The position numbers were made by a program, and so were the translations under genes. The notes beneath the pieces were generated by a model that saw only the letters and a list, made by a program, of their open reading frames with translations, had not been told where the DNA came from and made no database searches. From Cantharellus purpuraceus (Eukaryota; Basidiomycota; Agaricomycetes; Cantharellales; Hydnaceae), in NCBI GenBank assembly GCA_025174535.1, contig JALBUN010000001.1, positions 2,728,001-2,792,000 of the forward strand: DNA of 64,000 nucleotides, given 5' to 3'. Of the stretch, positions 22,858 through 36,207 are shown one piece after another (position 1 is the stretch's first letter; each line of letters begins with the position of its first letter).

Positions 22858-24222
22858 ATGCGGATATAGGCGTTGTTGTTGTGATAAATATCTGATATTG
22901 CTGTGAGAAGTTATTGTCTGCGGAGAATTTTCCAGTCTATTGCCTCTATGGGGAGTGGTTCGACTGATGTCCATTCCGCAAACGTGAGCTTCTGGGAGAG
23001 AACTTCCCGGAAATTCCCTTGCATGGCAGCACCATGAAATGATGCATAAGCTACCGTGTGTCGGTTGATCACAATAATCAAGTATTAGGCACATGAGAGG
23101 CAGGTCATCGATATTAATTTGAGCTGGTTTTCAAGCATTCAGCTCTCAGGCCCGGGTTCCCCAGGCCTGGCCACCTGCCATTTCTCGAAGGCGGATCAGC
23201 CGGGATGATTTTAGGTACCGTCGCGCGTGAGAACAACGGGAATATTTGCAGTTAATCCTGATGAGCCTAGAAATGAGTACCTACTTACCCGGAAGGTCCC
23301 ACCATGGAACGTGCTTGAGAGAAAGATTCTGAATTTGACCAGCTCTTGTAAAGATGAGTCGGAAGCCTGAGGGAATCTTGACAGGGGCACAACATATTCA
23401 AAGGGCAGATTCGATCCGAAAAATGTTCTTGTCGAGGTGAGAGGAGGGTGAGAGTGTGTGGCTCGGAATTGTTTCCTTAGAGTTGCTGCGGCGATGATCT
23501 GGAAGTTCAACATGTGCCAAATAGATGGGCTCTAGCCCAGTTCCAACATAAAGAAAGCTACTATTGTGCAATCTTTTAGTGAGGGGTAGCGGGTAGGTAG
23601 CGCAAGATGACATAATTCTATTTATAAAGTAACTCGTCGTCTTCCTCCAATGATTGGTGGCAGAAAGATGGGAGCATACCCAAGGAGTCTAGAGACAATG
23701 AAAAATCTTAGAATTTGAAGTAAGGCAAGCGGGGGTACTTTAGTAGTGAGATAACGTCGGGAAGGACTTCGAGGACTCGGTGAGGAGTCAAAGCGGGTTA
23801 TTCCCCGCTAGTTGTCGATTCCACTCAGCAAAAGCGAACTTGTCTACACTCGGTCTCTCGAGATAAGGGGTGGAGGAAGACTGCACCCTATCTTGCCGAC
23901 CCTAATTCTGGCATCTGCTTGATGTGACGTTTGCCTCGTCTTGAAACTTGTGACGCCCTCCATCCCCTTTCGATCTTTCTTGACTGGTAATCCCATCTGG
24001 ACATCGAGCTTGTCTTCCGGTTTGATTAGAGATGAAGCTGACACAAGAGCTTGTTTAAGAGCCGGATTTGTCTTATCGTCTGTCATCCTCCACCCTAGGC
24101 TCGCGGGGATGAATGGGTGTGAAGGGCATGAAACTCATAAAAGGGGCTCATAAAGGCGTCGCATCTGGAACTGTCTCACCCACTATAAGAAATGACTAAA
24201 TACTTGGAGAACACCGATTGAA
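22858..24222. other. Intergenic, no confident gene
   Basis: Several minus-strand frames (for example near 23211-23613 and 23844-24086) have somewhat protein-like composition. None shows a known motif or a convincing exon series. It may hold a short unknown gene. Confidence 0.35.
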
Positions 24223-24504
24223 ATGCCTCTGTGGAAGGACCACCATTCAGCGCAGCACGAGGAGCGCGCTTGGGTCCTTACCACTCAGCATGGTGGACGG
24301 TTCAGTGTCGCATGGTTCTTTCGTGGGGAATATTTCCAAGAGCGCAGAATATTCGGGAAACTCGACCACCCAAGTCGTACTATTGCGGAGATCAGCCGTC
24401 CAGACGCTCCTGGAGCAGGGAGGTGTGATGGAGCAACAGAATTAACGTTGCAAAAGATTCACCAAGAATGGACAGACAAAGGGGGGAGATTTTGGGACCG
24501 ATGA
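24223..24504 (+). CDS. Small uncharacterised protein, 93 residues
   Basis: An uninterrupted frame from ATG 24223 to TGA 24504 begins MPLWKDHHSAQHEERAWVLT. It is rich in Arg, His, Trp and Phe, with FSVAWFFRGEYFQERRIFG and a C-terminal HQEWTDKGGRFWDR. There is no signal peptide or membrane segment, and I recognise no family. Composition is more protein-like than the neighbouring frames, but chance is not excluded in an intron-rich genome. Confidence 0.35.
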   Translation: MPLWKDHHSAQHEERAWVLTTQHGGRFSVAWFFRGEYFQERRIFGKLDHPSRTIAEISRPDAPGAGRCDGATELTLQKIHQEWTDKGGRFWDR

Positions 24505-25182
24505 CGGCCATACCAGCTCTCCAAGGTCGGTTAAACCTCGATCTAGACCTGCGTAGAGTCTTCTCTTATTCCTTTACCTAGCCATTATCAAGATGAGGGT
24601 GGTTACTACCAAGGTGAGTGGTGTAATTAGTAACCCGCTTCTATCACCATCACAGAAAAACAGACGTTATCCTCTAGGCTGAGTGGATCCAGGAGGTATT
24701 AATGTGCTTCCGAAGTGTTCATAGTGCACTTGACTGTGTCTTACAACATCATAACCTAGAACATCGAGAGCTAAAGTACGAGCATCAGCGGGAGAACCGG
24801 AGTCAGCATCGATTGTGGAGGGGCTAGAAGCAAGGTCACTGGAAATCAAAGTATATTGGTTCATGGCCAGGCATCACCTACGTTGTCAGTTGTGAATTAG
24901 CCTAATAGAACCTTGAAATAGACGACGTCGCACTCGTAGCCTAATTGCTCCAGCATGTATTCATACAACTGGTCAACTATATGTGCTTTTGCAGTGCCTT
25001 AGGGCTAAGCTAAAAGGCGAGACATCAGCGCAGTAGTCGGCCCACTATGTACAGCAAAATGCTGCGTCTATTGAGACGAGCGCACGTCAAATGCAAATGT
25101 TCTCTTCTTAATTTCAATTGTCACGTTACGACACAGTTCCCAACTCTCCTTCACCACTACCTTATAACCCTTGGCTTTGACA
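24505..25182. other. Intergenic upstream of tricalbin
   Basis: Contains a 65-codon minus-strand frame (24864-24667, starting MNQYTLISSDLASSPSTIDA) without a recognisable domain. The rest is the presumed tricalbin promoter. Confidence 0.4.
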
Positions 25183-28100
25183 ATGTCGGAACCCATAGCG
25201 ACCGACTTTGCTGCAGTTGCTGAACGAGACGCTAGTGAACTGAACGGCATCATTCAAGCGGACGTGAGCAGGGGTGCCACTGTGCATACTTTTGACCCCA
25301 ACGCTTCGCCTCAAGCAAAGGCGGCTTCAGCGGCACATGGAGCAGAGCTGCTGAAGAGCACAATGGACACCGGAAATTCAGGTATACATTGACTCTAGCT
25401 CGATGTGCTACTCGTAGCTAACATACGGTGTGTAGAGATTAGTCTCGACACGAACCGGGGCCCACCTGTTGCACCCACTATCACTATCTCAGACGCCGAC
25501 AAAGCCCATGCAGACGAGCTTGGTCGTGGAGACGGGGAGGCAGCCACGCTTCAGACCGCGGCCGACAACGGGGACTTCATACCGGGGACTATCCCCGATT
25601 CCCTTGCAGCCAGCATACCCGACTGGTATCGAGTAGGCTGGCGGGCTGTGGGAGGCGTTGACAAAACCTCCCCCGCGAACCAGGAAGAGATCGACAAGGG
25701 CACCCTTGCAGCGTTTATCAAAGAGCAGTATTATGGCGAATGGTTTCACAACGCTGGAATCATTTTTTTCAGCATCGTGGCATCGCATTTCCTAACACTC
25801 TTTAATATGGGCTGGGGATCCCTCATTGTCCTTCTGGCGTTCTGTGCCACCTATTATTCGACCTCTCTGGCTCGTGTGCGACGCCGAGCCCGCGATGACA
25901 TCCAACGAGAGCTTGTCAAGACACGAATGCTTTCTGAACACGAGTCTGCCGAATGGATAAATCATTTTCTCGATCGTTTTTGGCTCATCTACGAGCCCGT
26001 TCTCTCTACTACTATCATTTCCTCCGTCGATCAGGTCCTTAGCGTCAACACGCCGCCCTTTCTTGACTCCATCAAGCTCACGACATTCACACTTGGTACT
26101 AAAGCACCTCGTATTGACTCTGTTCGCACCTTTCCCAAAACTGCTGAGGATATTGTGATGATGGATTGGGGAATATCCTTCACTCCCAATGATGTATCAG
26201 ACTTGACTCAGCGTCAAGCCGAAGCAAAGGTAAACCCCAAGATTGTCCTTAGCGTCCGGTTGGGTAAAGGCTTCGCAACTGCTGCTATGCCCATCCTGTG
26301 CGTTCGGTTACCCCCTTCCATCTACATTGGACATTGCTGAGCGAGCGCATCTCACAGTCTTGAAGACATTACATTTACCGGTCTCATCCGTATCCAGTTG
26401 AAGCTCATGTCCAACTTCCCCCACGTTCAGACCGTCGGCATAACTTTCATAGAGACGCCATTCATTGACTATGTACTCAAACCTATTGGAGGCGAGCATT
26501 TTGGTTTCGATATTGCCAATGTGAGTCGCGTCGCTATGCAGGCCACACCGATCTCATACTTATGTTGTACTAGATCCCAGGATTGTCATCGTTTATCCGA
26601 GAAATGACTCACTCTACGCTTGGTCCAATGATGTATGATCCTAATAGTGAGATCGTCCGTTTTCTCTTATGTTTGAGGACTCATTGTGTCGTCAGTATTC
26701 ACCCTCAATCTTGAGCAACTACTGTCGGGCACACCACTTGACTCAGCCATTGGAGTACTTCAAGTCACCCTGCATAGCGCACGTAGTCTTAAAGGGACGA
26801 AGATTGGCGGCGGTACTCCGGATCCCTATGTCAGTCTCAGCATCAACCAGCGTGCAGCACTCGCGCAGACAAAGCATAAGCGCAGCACGTGAGTCCTATC
26901 TATTGGTCCTGTGATCGACTAATATTTTCAACTCCAACTATAGTTTCAATCCAACATGGCACGAGACCAAATTCCTCCTGGTCAATTCACTGACTGAGGC
27001 GCTCTTCATGACCGTGATGGACTACAATGAGCACCGCAAAGATACAGAGTTGGGCACAGCAACATTTCCCCTCACCAAGCTTCAAGAAGATGCGATACAG
27101 GAAGGTCTCACTTCTCCGGTAAACAGAGATGGCAAACTTAATGGCGAGCTGCGATTTGATGTGTGAGTTATTGTTTATGTTGCGGGGATGATTGTAATGA
27201 CCTTTACCGTCAGATCATTTTACCCCGTTCTGGTACCCAAGAAGGTCGACGGCAAAGAAGAACCCATACCTGAGACCTGTTCGTACTCTACCGGTTCTGA
27301 TTTCATTGATATGGACAAACAAAATGTTCTTACACACAGCTGTCGGCATCGTACGTCTCACGCTCCACCAAGCCAAAGATCTCGACTACACCAAGTCACT
27401 CTCTGGAGATCTGAACCCTTTTGCTCGTGTGATACTGGGATCATTGCCCGATGTGATTCATTCCACACCCCGCCTCAAACATACTAATAACCCTATTTGG
27501 GAATCCTCGACCGAGTTCTTGTGCACCGATCGTTTGGCGAGCGTCATCACCATCAACGTTATTGATGACCGAGACTTTTTGACCGATCCCACAGTGGGCT
27601 TCCTTCGTGTCAAACTTGAGGATCTCATTGAGGCAAAAAAGGAAGCCGGTAGAGACTGGTGGCCTCTGAGCGGTTGTAAGACAGGCAGACTACGATTGAC
27701 CGCGGAATGGAAACCTTTGAACATAGCGGGCAGCTTGCACGGGGCTGATAAATACACACCACCTATTGGGGTTGTCAGGCTCTGGTGAGTGGATGGGTTG
27801 GGTGAGCGATGTTATCGATATTAAATTTTCTGGTTTGCGCAGGGTGCAACGGGCGACTGATATCAAGTAAGCAACCCTGGTGCGAGTCGCAACTGCCTTA
27901 CTGATTACAATGGATTCAGGAATGTCGAGGCCACTCTAGGTGGAAAGGTGCGTCCACAGCAACGTTAGTCGCTAGATTGTACTTGACACTGAGTTTCAGA
28001 GTGACCCATATGCCCGTGTGCTACTTCACAACAATATCATGGCACGGACAGAAGTGATCAACAATAGTAGGTGGCTGGGTCCTCAGAGATCGTCGCAACC

Positions 28101-30726
28101 ATGTTCCCTCATCTATAAATGCAGGCTTGAACCCAGAATGGGACCAGATCATTTATGTCCCAGTACATTCTCCGAAGGAGGTAAGTGCTTCTTGGGATCG
28201 GGTTCGCACGATATTGATCCGAGGTTGTAGGTTGTACTTTTAGAGTGCATGGACTACCAGAATCTCACCAAAGTGTGTAATATATGTTCAAATACGTCAG
28301 AGCTAAATGTTACTCTTGTAGGATCGTTCTCTTGGAACCGTCGAATTGCTTGTCAAAGATTTGGTCAAAGAGTCGACCGAGGATAAAGATCACCCTTATA
28401 CTTCAACTGGAAAGCAGGAACATGTCGCCGATCTGAGGCTCGATAAGGGCAATGTTCATAAAGGCCAATTGCACTTCGCCGCGGAATTCGTGCCTGCAAT
28501 ACTCCTCAAGAATGTTAGATTTGATGCGCCCCAAAACGAGATACAGCAAGCGATTGAGGAAACGGTCGATTCAACCAACAGCGGGGAATCCAGTGCAAGG
28601 ACAAGTTCGGATAGCAAGGAAAGGGTATCCTCAGTGACACTATCACTGAATGGTGCACTTGACGAAAGGAAAACATTTGAACCTGGTCATGCAAAAGGTC
28701 TAAAGTCGACAGATACTACCCGGACGTTCAACACTGTCAATACTACGGAGACAACCAAAACTTCAGCAACGGGATATACGTCTGGCACGGTCGAGGAGCC
28801 CATGTATCAAGGCACGGAAATGTCGAGAGAGGAATTGTTGAAGTACAGTAGGTCGACATCACTGTAATTGTTCGATCGGCTTACACACTATATCCAGAAT
28901 CGGGTATTATTGTTTTCAATCTCGTTGGTGGCGAGCTAGCAAAAAAGTCGCGCCTTGAAGTCCTTTTGGATGACGGGTATTGGCCTACCGTGACGACTCC
29001 CAAATCCCGCAGTACCCACGCTCGGTTTGATCAAGTTGGCGAAGGCTTCGTCAAGGAGCTCGAGTTCAGTCAGGTTTGGCTGAGACTCAACGAGAACGAG
29101 GACAGTGATAAAGAGGATATCATTGCAGGATGCCGATTGTGCGCGAAAACATTCTTAGAACAGACGTTGGTATGTGAAGGAGTTTAAAGCAATTGTTGCT
29201 ATTTTCATCACCTTTTTGTAGGATGGCCCGGCGACCTTTACGCTGCGAAACGAGGATGACAAAAATGAAAGTACAGTGGAGATATCATCCAAATTTATTC
29301 CTGTTCATATCGCCCTCGAACCCAGAGAGAGCACCATTAGTATGTGCCAATAATACCACAGTCCCCTTTGGCAAACTTACTCTTTATAATAGACCAGGGT
29401 GTCCTTCGGGTTCACCTGATCGAAGGCAGAGATATTCTCGCTGCTGACCGGAGCGGGAAATCGGATCCATATGCCGTCTTCATGCTCAATGACCAAAAGG
29501 TTTTCCGCTCGCAAGTCAAAAAAAAGACGCTCGCCCCAGACTGGAATGAATCTTTTGAGGTTTCCGTGGTGAGTGAATAGTTGTTCCTCTTTCAAACACT
29601 GGAGATTTAGAACCTTTTTCAGCATTCTCGCGTGGGTTCTCGCTTTGAAGTGGAGGTTATGGATTGGAACCAGATTGAGCAATCCAAATCACTGGGCACC
29701 GGTAGCATCGATCTGGAAAGCATAGAACCTTTCCAGTCGACAACGAGAGCCGTTCCACTTAGCACACCCAAATATGGCACTGTGGGTGAACTTCGCGTAA
29801 ATATCCTCTTCCAGCCCACTATAATCGCGAGATCGCGAAAGAACCCCTCCACGCTTTCTACTGCTGGGCGTGCAATGACTCAAGTTAGTGGAATTCCCCT
29901 TGGTGCTGGTAAGGGCCTTGTGCATGGCGTTGGAACTGCAGGCAAAACCGTAAAAGGCGTTTTCATACGTGATCGCAACAGCTCAAAATCTTCGCTGGAG
30001 GTTCCACAGAATGGTTATGCTCGAGGAAGCTTGGATCAAAGTTTGCCAGTGGCACAAGTTCCTCGAACCACTGATGTCACAAGTGGGGCGTCTGGCGATT
30101 TACCCACGTCTAGGGCCGTTTCAGCTTCACCTTCCAATGGAGAGTCCAGATTTCCGGATAAAAATGGTATGCTCAAAGTAACAGTATTGAGTGCCAAAGA
30201 TCTCGTTGGTGTATCTGTTGGAGACTCGGTAAAAGCGTATGTAATTGTTAAAGTAGGCGAAAAGGAGCAGAAGACGAAACATACGGCGAAGACGACAACT
30301 CCTGAATGGTGAACCTAATCGCCCAGCTAATCAGCACATCTACTAACATCATGCTATGTAGGGACGAGACGTTGAGGTTTATTACTGGGCCTGAAACTAA
30401 AACATTTATCGCTACAATCTTAGACCACAAAACGATTGGAAGGGATCGACATCTAGGAGAGGCAGTTGTAGATGTGCGTCTATATTTGTCACTGTCAGAG
30501 GCTTTCCGTCTTAACCCTCCATTGTTAGATTTGGAGCCACATTCGACCGTCTAGTCCAGCAGCGGATGTCTGGGTAGAGCTACGCGAAGGGGAGGGTCTC
30601 CTTCGTCTGCGCCTCGAGTTTGAAAAGGGCAGTGAAGGCTCCATCCTGTCAGTTGGCGGCAGTCCCCCATCATCACCATCAAGATTCACGACATTACGCC
30701 GGTCGACCACCCGTGATCGCAGCTAG
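25183..30726 (+). CDS. Tricalbin-like ER-plasma membrane tether (SMP and five C2 domains)
   Basis: The start at ATG 25183 gives MSEPIATDFAAVAERDASEL. A hydrophobic hairpin (AGIIFFSIVASHFLTLF, then GSLIVLLAFCATYYSTSLA) at about 25755-25875 is the ER anchor. The SMP lipid-transfer domain follows (AEWINHFLDRFWLIYEPVLS through HFGFDIANIPGLSSFI). Five C2 domains can be traced: GVLQVTLHSARSL (26750), VGIVRLTLHQAKDL (27340), GVVRLWVQRATDIKN (27770-27930), GVLRVHLIEGRDILAADRSG (29395) and GMLKVTVLSAKDLVG (30170). C2-4 keeps the aspartates GKSDPYAVF and DWNE; C2-5 has KAYV in place of DPYV. A Ser/Thr-rich linker of more than 150 residues separates C2-3 from C2-4. Tricalbins bridge ER and plasma membrane and move lipids. 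Multiple exons; the product is about 1,500 residues. Confidence 0.9.
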
Positions 30727-31254
30727 TCATGCAGGCTCGATAGTTGTAATTGTTCACATCATACACCTTTGTCACTCATCATTCTCTCCTGATGTATAGT
30801 ATTTGCATCGCCTGTCTCGATCCACCTGCCTTTCTTGCACCTTTTCTTGATCTCACGAACAGTCCTAACGCATAGCATAACAATAAATCTAGCTACTTCA
30901 TGCGCATGTATGCACAGCCTACAACACCACCTAATACATCCTTAATGTGTGGTCCAATGATGAGTTAGTCCTCTTTGCGAGACATCGCGTGGCTGGCATA
31001 TACTATTATGCCTCGCGTGTCCAGGCCAGCCAGCTCAAAGCAATCGAGCGAGAGTCATTGGTTGGTGATCTTAACTGGAAACCATCGAGCGATGGAGAAA
31101 CAGGGTCGGTCTTGCAATCAAGCTTAGAAGTAGTAAAGCTGTAATGGTACTTTGTTATAGTGTTGGACTCTAGGAAAAGCAAACAATTGTGTCCTTATCA
31201 ATCTTCTCTTTACCATTCAGCTTCAACTACGGGAATAGCACGGAATACTCCTAA
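30727..31254. other. Convergent intergenic region (tricalbin / NPL4 3' ends)
   Basis: Both genes end here. No gene is seen; 3' UTRs are expected. Confidence 0.5.
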
Positions 31255-33601
31255 TCACCCTAGCGGCAGTCCACATACATCACAATCCCCTCCAGAATGT
31301 GAATTTTCAAAAGTGCAGTGCGGGCACACAGTTGCCCCGCTGCTACCAGGGGCACCAGCATTATTGCCTGCACTTCCTCCTCCACCCATAAAGTCATCAT
31401 CAAACATGTCAGATGGAATGTCGTTCCCTCCAGCAGCTGGCAAGCTTGGGGCTGGCACGGCCGGCCGTGGCGGAGCTTGAGAAGGCAGCATTTGATGGGC
31501 ATCCGTTGATCAGTAAATTGCCAGTGCAGCGATAAAGCCACTCACCTGCACTTTCTCGAGCGATGGTCACCAGCGTCTGCCACCCGTTCGTAGAAAGAAG
31601 CTCATCCAACACTTTTGGATCTTCCAAATTCGTCGCCGATGCAGTTCGTGTCAATATGTCCAACTCAGTCTGATAGAGAGTGAGGGTTATTTCTCTCGCG
31701 GACGCAATACAGTTGCACACAGAGTACTCACAGGTGAGAAAAGATCGACGGTTCCAAGGAATGAGATGAGATGCCAATCGCTCAGCCAGTACGCAAGCTG
31801 TATACGCAATGTAATATCTTCCGCGGTGCTCCCGTGTCTGCTGTCAACAACATCGAAAGCCCGGAGACGATGCAGTTCTTTCAAGACTTGCTGAATATCC
31901 TGGTCCTCCAGCCCCTGACGGTTTTCGATGGGAAATGCGATGGAGCGGAAGAATGGTGCCGGGTTCTTGGGAAAACCATGGGTCACCTGTGGATGAGTAG
32001 TGTTCAATGCTGGGGAAAGCACTGAATATAAAATGCATACATTGACGATAAGGTATTCGACCGGGAAGCAGGGCTTCGCGCTCTTTTTTACCTCCAGCCC
32101 ATACTCATTCTTGTACCTGAAAAATACGTCCGGAACATACCGCGCTGTATCCACATCACGATCTTCTTCTTTGACACGAACGATACCGGGTTCAACACTT
32201 GGTTCAATCATATCCGCATCCACCATGGCACATGCCTGTTCCGACACCTGGTAAGCCTGCACGTCGACACCACCCTCCTCAGTCCCGGAAAGAACAGCGG
32301 TCACAAGACGAGAACTAAAACTGCCTGTCGGTGAGGAGCGAGTAGGAGTCGGATGGCGAATCTGTTGCGCGGCGGCCCAGATAGCTTCCAGAGACGATAG
32401 AAAGTACGAAGATTTATGCCGCTTGTATATTAATTTGGTCTTGTCCTCGCTGTCAGGCGTAAGGTCCGTAAAGATTTGGCCCACAATCATAAGGGGAGAG
32501 GATGCGTTCCCCGCCAGATTCCGGATGCGTGTCTCATCTTCCCAAGGCAGCCCAAGACTGAGGCCGTCGACCTCGCCCTCCTGCGAGGGTTCGTGTATTG
32601 CCTCTACGACAGCCTTGATACCCATAGGTACCTCATCATAGCGAGTATATCTACCTATAAGCCAGCCAAATCTCTGCGTAGCCGTACTGCGCCATGCATG
32701 CAAGAATCGGTCGATGATCTCGCGATCCGCAAACTCAAGATGGTCAACCATGCGGAAGGGCTGCGGCTGGAGGGTGATAGCAGACGGTTGACACCCCGTA
32801 CATATACCGGCTGGCCAGGGCGGATGACCACCGCTTGGACAAGGCGTCTTCACCTTGTAAGAAAGTGGTACCAAAGGCGGCAGAGACGCGGCGGAGGAAG
32901 TGGCACTCGAGGGGGGGGAGATTTTGCGAAGGTACGCATGGAAGGATAGATGTTTAATGTTTTGTTTGGTATGGTAGTCCGCATCATATGGCTCAAGGGG
33001 CATACAGTAGTCACACATCGCGTTGGCACCGTGCCTACAGAAACGGGTATCGCGAGGACGCGGGATCTTTCCGTCATGTTGACGGTAGTATGTGTCCACT
33101 GGATCCTCCGTGACTAATTCCCATGGACGTTTGGGTAGAGAAGCAGCAGAAGGCTGCGCTGTACCATTTGCGACAGTACCATTAGCATTCGAAGTACTGG
33201 CTTCCGATACCGCATTGTAGGATACAAAGACAAGATCACCGTGTCTAAAGGGAATACCATCAGCAGGCACAAGCGGTTTTACAAGTAATTACATACTTGA
33301 GGCCAAGAGCGTCTAATGTTCGCATCAATATAGTGTTTATGTTGACCTCGCCGCCGCGTGGCCGCTCTGATATGGAGAGCGTAGACGGATCTGCATCCTT
33401 GGTGGTTTCAAGGATCTGTAAAAGAGTCTAAGCCATTTACATGGCACCCGAGGCGACAGAGCCAACCTTTTCCGCCAGCTCTGCGGCAGTTGACGTAGGC
33501 TCTAGCTGGAAGCGAAAATTGCCATCCTTGGATCTGATCCGTATGAGCTGGCAATACACAAATGAGTATCAACTTTGCGCTGAATCGCTGTAGCTCACCA
33601 T
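31255..33601 (-). CDS. NPL4: NPL4, ubiquitin-recognition cofactor of Cdc48/p97
   Basis: The first exon is apparently just the ATG codon (33601-33599), followed by a GTGAGC donor. The next exons form the ubiquitin-like N-terminal domain, LIRIRSKDGNFRFQLEPTST, and then HGDLVFVSYN. A zinc-finger region (RFCRHGANAMCDYCMPLEPY; TPCPSGGHPPWPAGICTGCQ) and the MPN-like domain (RFGWLIGRYTRYDEVPMGIK) follow. The C-terminal part runs through VTHGFPKNPAPFF and WHLISFLGTVDLFSP. The protein ends with an NZF-type finger, VCPHCTFENSHSGGDCDVCG. NPL4 with Ufd1 delivers ubiquitinated clients to Cdc48 in ERAD and other pathways. All domain landmarks are present. Confidence 0.93.
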
Positions 33602-34671
33602 GATAGTAGAAAGCAAGTTAAAGGGACCGCGCGTCCTGCCAAAAACGCGTCGTAGACGTCAGCGTTCCCCACTTGCCGGCGTACCCCGGCTTACGTGACT
33701 GACCAAGGCGGAAGGACACGGACTCCCTGAACTCAAACATTAAAGACGCCATGATTTGTGCACGGTGTCCTCCAATTTACCCTATGGCAATCGCAGTTTC
33801 ATGAGGGTTTTGTTCTCATGACGGTGCTGCACGGCTGTCGAGCTGGGGGTTGGTTCAAGACTTCCACTCAGACTATTTGCGTTCAGCGGAACGATGATCT
33901 TCATGCTGAGGTGGTTTATCTGATGTTCAGCCTCCTTGGGAGATCAGCGCTAGCACCGATGCTCATATGCAACGCAGGGCGTACTACAGTCATGAAGAAA
34001 CAGTTATACCACATCTGGGAAAGGAGACTCGGTGTTCGCCGGGGTAGAACGCCCCTCAGATGTCCCCATACATCCGGGATGATTACAGTGGTGAACCCAA
34101 GAGACAAGGAGAAATGGATGGCGACAAGTGAGACAAGCCCAGACGAGATCACTGGCAGATTCATGCTGGCAAGCTGCGCATTCAAGGGAACATGGGCTGC
34201 TAGCAGCTTGGAAAAGCCAAATTGCCGGGGCTCTGATCGTTAAGGTGCATATCAGCATGAGCTGCCGCGAGCCATGCATGATTCAGTACTTTGATGATCC
34301 ATAATCAGACAAAGGTCCCATTAGATACAGCCATATGAGGAATTGCAAATAAGTTCTAGAGCGTTGAGGGGGCTGGCACAAAAGTCCTATAACACAGGGC
34401 AAAGGCCGGGGAGGCGCTTTTCGTAGTGATTGCGACACCACCTGAATCAAGACATATGAAAAATCGATGCCGAGGGGCCTCCCGCAAATCAATGTGTTAC
34501 ACGCAGATAAAGTAAAAAGCCGCATGTAGATGATAGAGTTGCACACTGGTTCGTTCCACGCTGCAATCTTATAAGAAGGGGCGAGCAATAGAGATACCTG
34601 CCACCTCGCGTTGTCACCAACAGTCACACGTCACAGTTGTATAGAATACCCTACGACCACCACTGTCTGCA
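33602..34671. promoter_or_regulatory. Divergent intergenic region between NPL4 and the SERF gene
   Basis: About 1.07 kb. The longest open frame (from a GTG at 33758, about 160 codons, plus strand) shows no domain and has no ATG at its start. I see no gene here. Confidence 0.45.
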
Positions 34672-35087
34672 ATGACTCGTGCGTCACTCTTTTGCCTCCT
34701 TGTCTAATATCACTCGCTCATAACGGCGATTCCAGGAGGAAATCAGAGGGAGCAAGACCGTTTGAAGGCGCAGAAGAAGCTCGCCTCTGCCAGCAAGGGC
34801 AAGAAGGAAAGCGCCACAAGTCTTCAGAAACGCAAGGAAGCGTACGTTTGCTTACATTTAGCGTTATGGTCGTCTATGATGACTTGGTCTCTTGTACAGA
34901 GATGCGGAAGCGCTTCGTGAGAAGCAGAAAGTGCGTGCCGAGCATTACCCGCGATGAGTGCTTTTCCATCCTTTTCACCCTTTTTGCCGTCCTTGCCATT
35001 CTTGCAATGTTGACCCTGCATATGTTTATTTTACAGCGCAAGGAAGCCGACAAGGCTGCTGCTTCTGGAGGCGGCGGAACTAAATAA
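34672..35087 (+). CDS. SERF/4F5-family small basic protein
   Basis: The first exon is 7 nt (ATG ACT C at 34672). Spliced, it gives MTRGNQREQDRLKAQKKLAS, then ASKGKKESATSLQKRKEAD, AEALREKQK and ARKEADKAAASGGGGTK. The N-terminal MTRGNQREx(4)RxKAQKK is the signature of the 4F5/SERF family. These proteins are short, highly charged and promote amyloid formation in animals; their normal role may be nucleic-acid or chaperone related. Four tiny exons with GT-AG introns. Length is about 65 residues, typical. Confidence 0.85.
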
Positions 35088-35369
35088 CATCGACTATGGC
35101 CTATGGGCGATTCGTGCAGGCTTGCTGTCTTAGACTTGTCGCGGGGGGATATCAAGACCCGGGGGATGTATTAGAGGAATTTCTTGTAGTGCCTATGCAT
35201 CGCAATGTCTGGTTTGCTCATTCGTAACGTTCACCACCTAATTTTCAGCATTGTGAAGGACTTGTATGCCCCGCGTTTGCAAAGTACATGCTATTTTCCC
35301 AGCAATAAATCGTATACAACTTGAAGGGGATGCCGCCGTTTGCTCAATTGGCTTTGGCCTTCCCTGATG

Positions 35370-36207
35370 TCAACGTGTACGTCTTGCGACCAATACCCGC
35401 AAGCCACGATACTCTAGTGCGCATGAGCAACTCTCCCACACACACGCCCATCACTCACCTCACAAGAAACAGAAAAGTCGTAAAAGTGACATTGCCATGC
35501 GTCATGGGATTCCACGACAAAGGGTTTGCCCTAATATCCGACGGCAGCCCGATCAACGACAGTCCAACACTAGCAGAACCACACGTTCAATCAGCAGCAG
35601 CCAGAAGAACCGCACCCGCTGCACCCACTGTGACACCTGCACGTAGAAACAACAAGCACGAGTAAGCCCCATCCATGCACATCAACCTGCAAAGAGCACA
35701 CGCACATCGGCAATAGCCAGCGCCATCAACGACGCGCGCACAATCTTCTCCTGCGCCCCGGGATCACGCGGCAGCGCATCCCTCACAGCCCTAAACACCA
35801 ACGACGAAATAAGGCCCAGCAAAAAGTAGCCTTTTCAAATCAAAAAGTTCATTCAAAACATCGTTTCCCAAAATCGACAGTCAGTACTCGGGCATCGCGA
35901 TCGAACAGCAGAAGAGAACTTGTAAACATGCACAATTTGCCAGCTGCCATATCGCCATGGTCGACCTCGCATCCAGGACACCACCGGCAGGCTTGGGTAC
36001 ATCTGCACCAGCGGGTATAAGCTCAGAGTGGAACCACGCCGCGCCCGGGAAGATCCACGCCAGAAAGGCCGGTGACACGGTGGAGACTGTACAAGTACAG
36101 CGTAAAGCGCCTCAGATACGGCTCAAAAATAGGGAGAGTTGCCTACTAGGTTCCAAATACAAGAACAACAATTGGTAAAATCCAGGCAAGGCAGGGAAGG
36201 AAGACAT
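35370..36207 (-). CDS. DUF7704-like multi-pass membrane protein
   Basis: The start at ATG 36207 gives MSSFPALPGFYQLLFLYLEP. Later exons give STVSPAFLAWIFPGAAWFHS, MAIWQLANC joined to YFLLGLISSLVFRAVRDALP, and ASLMALAIADV. The last exons give GLSLIGLPSDIRANPLSWNP and MTHGNVTFTTFLFLVRRTR. This pattern of four hydrophobic segments with FPALP near the start and THGN near the end fits small uncharacterised membrane proteins common in Agaricomycetes; I give the DUF7704 name from memory of that pattern. The junction before GLSLIGLP could not be placed with a standard GT-AG intron, so the third boundary is uncertain or damaged. Confidence 0.7.

Noticed and set aside
33758..34243. 161-codon plus-strand frame between NPL4 and SERF
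   Set aside because: It starts at GTG, shows no domain, and has no intron pattern like neighbouring genes.
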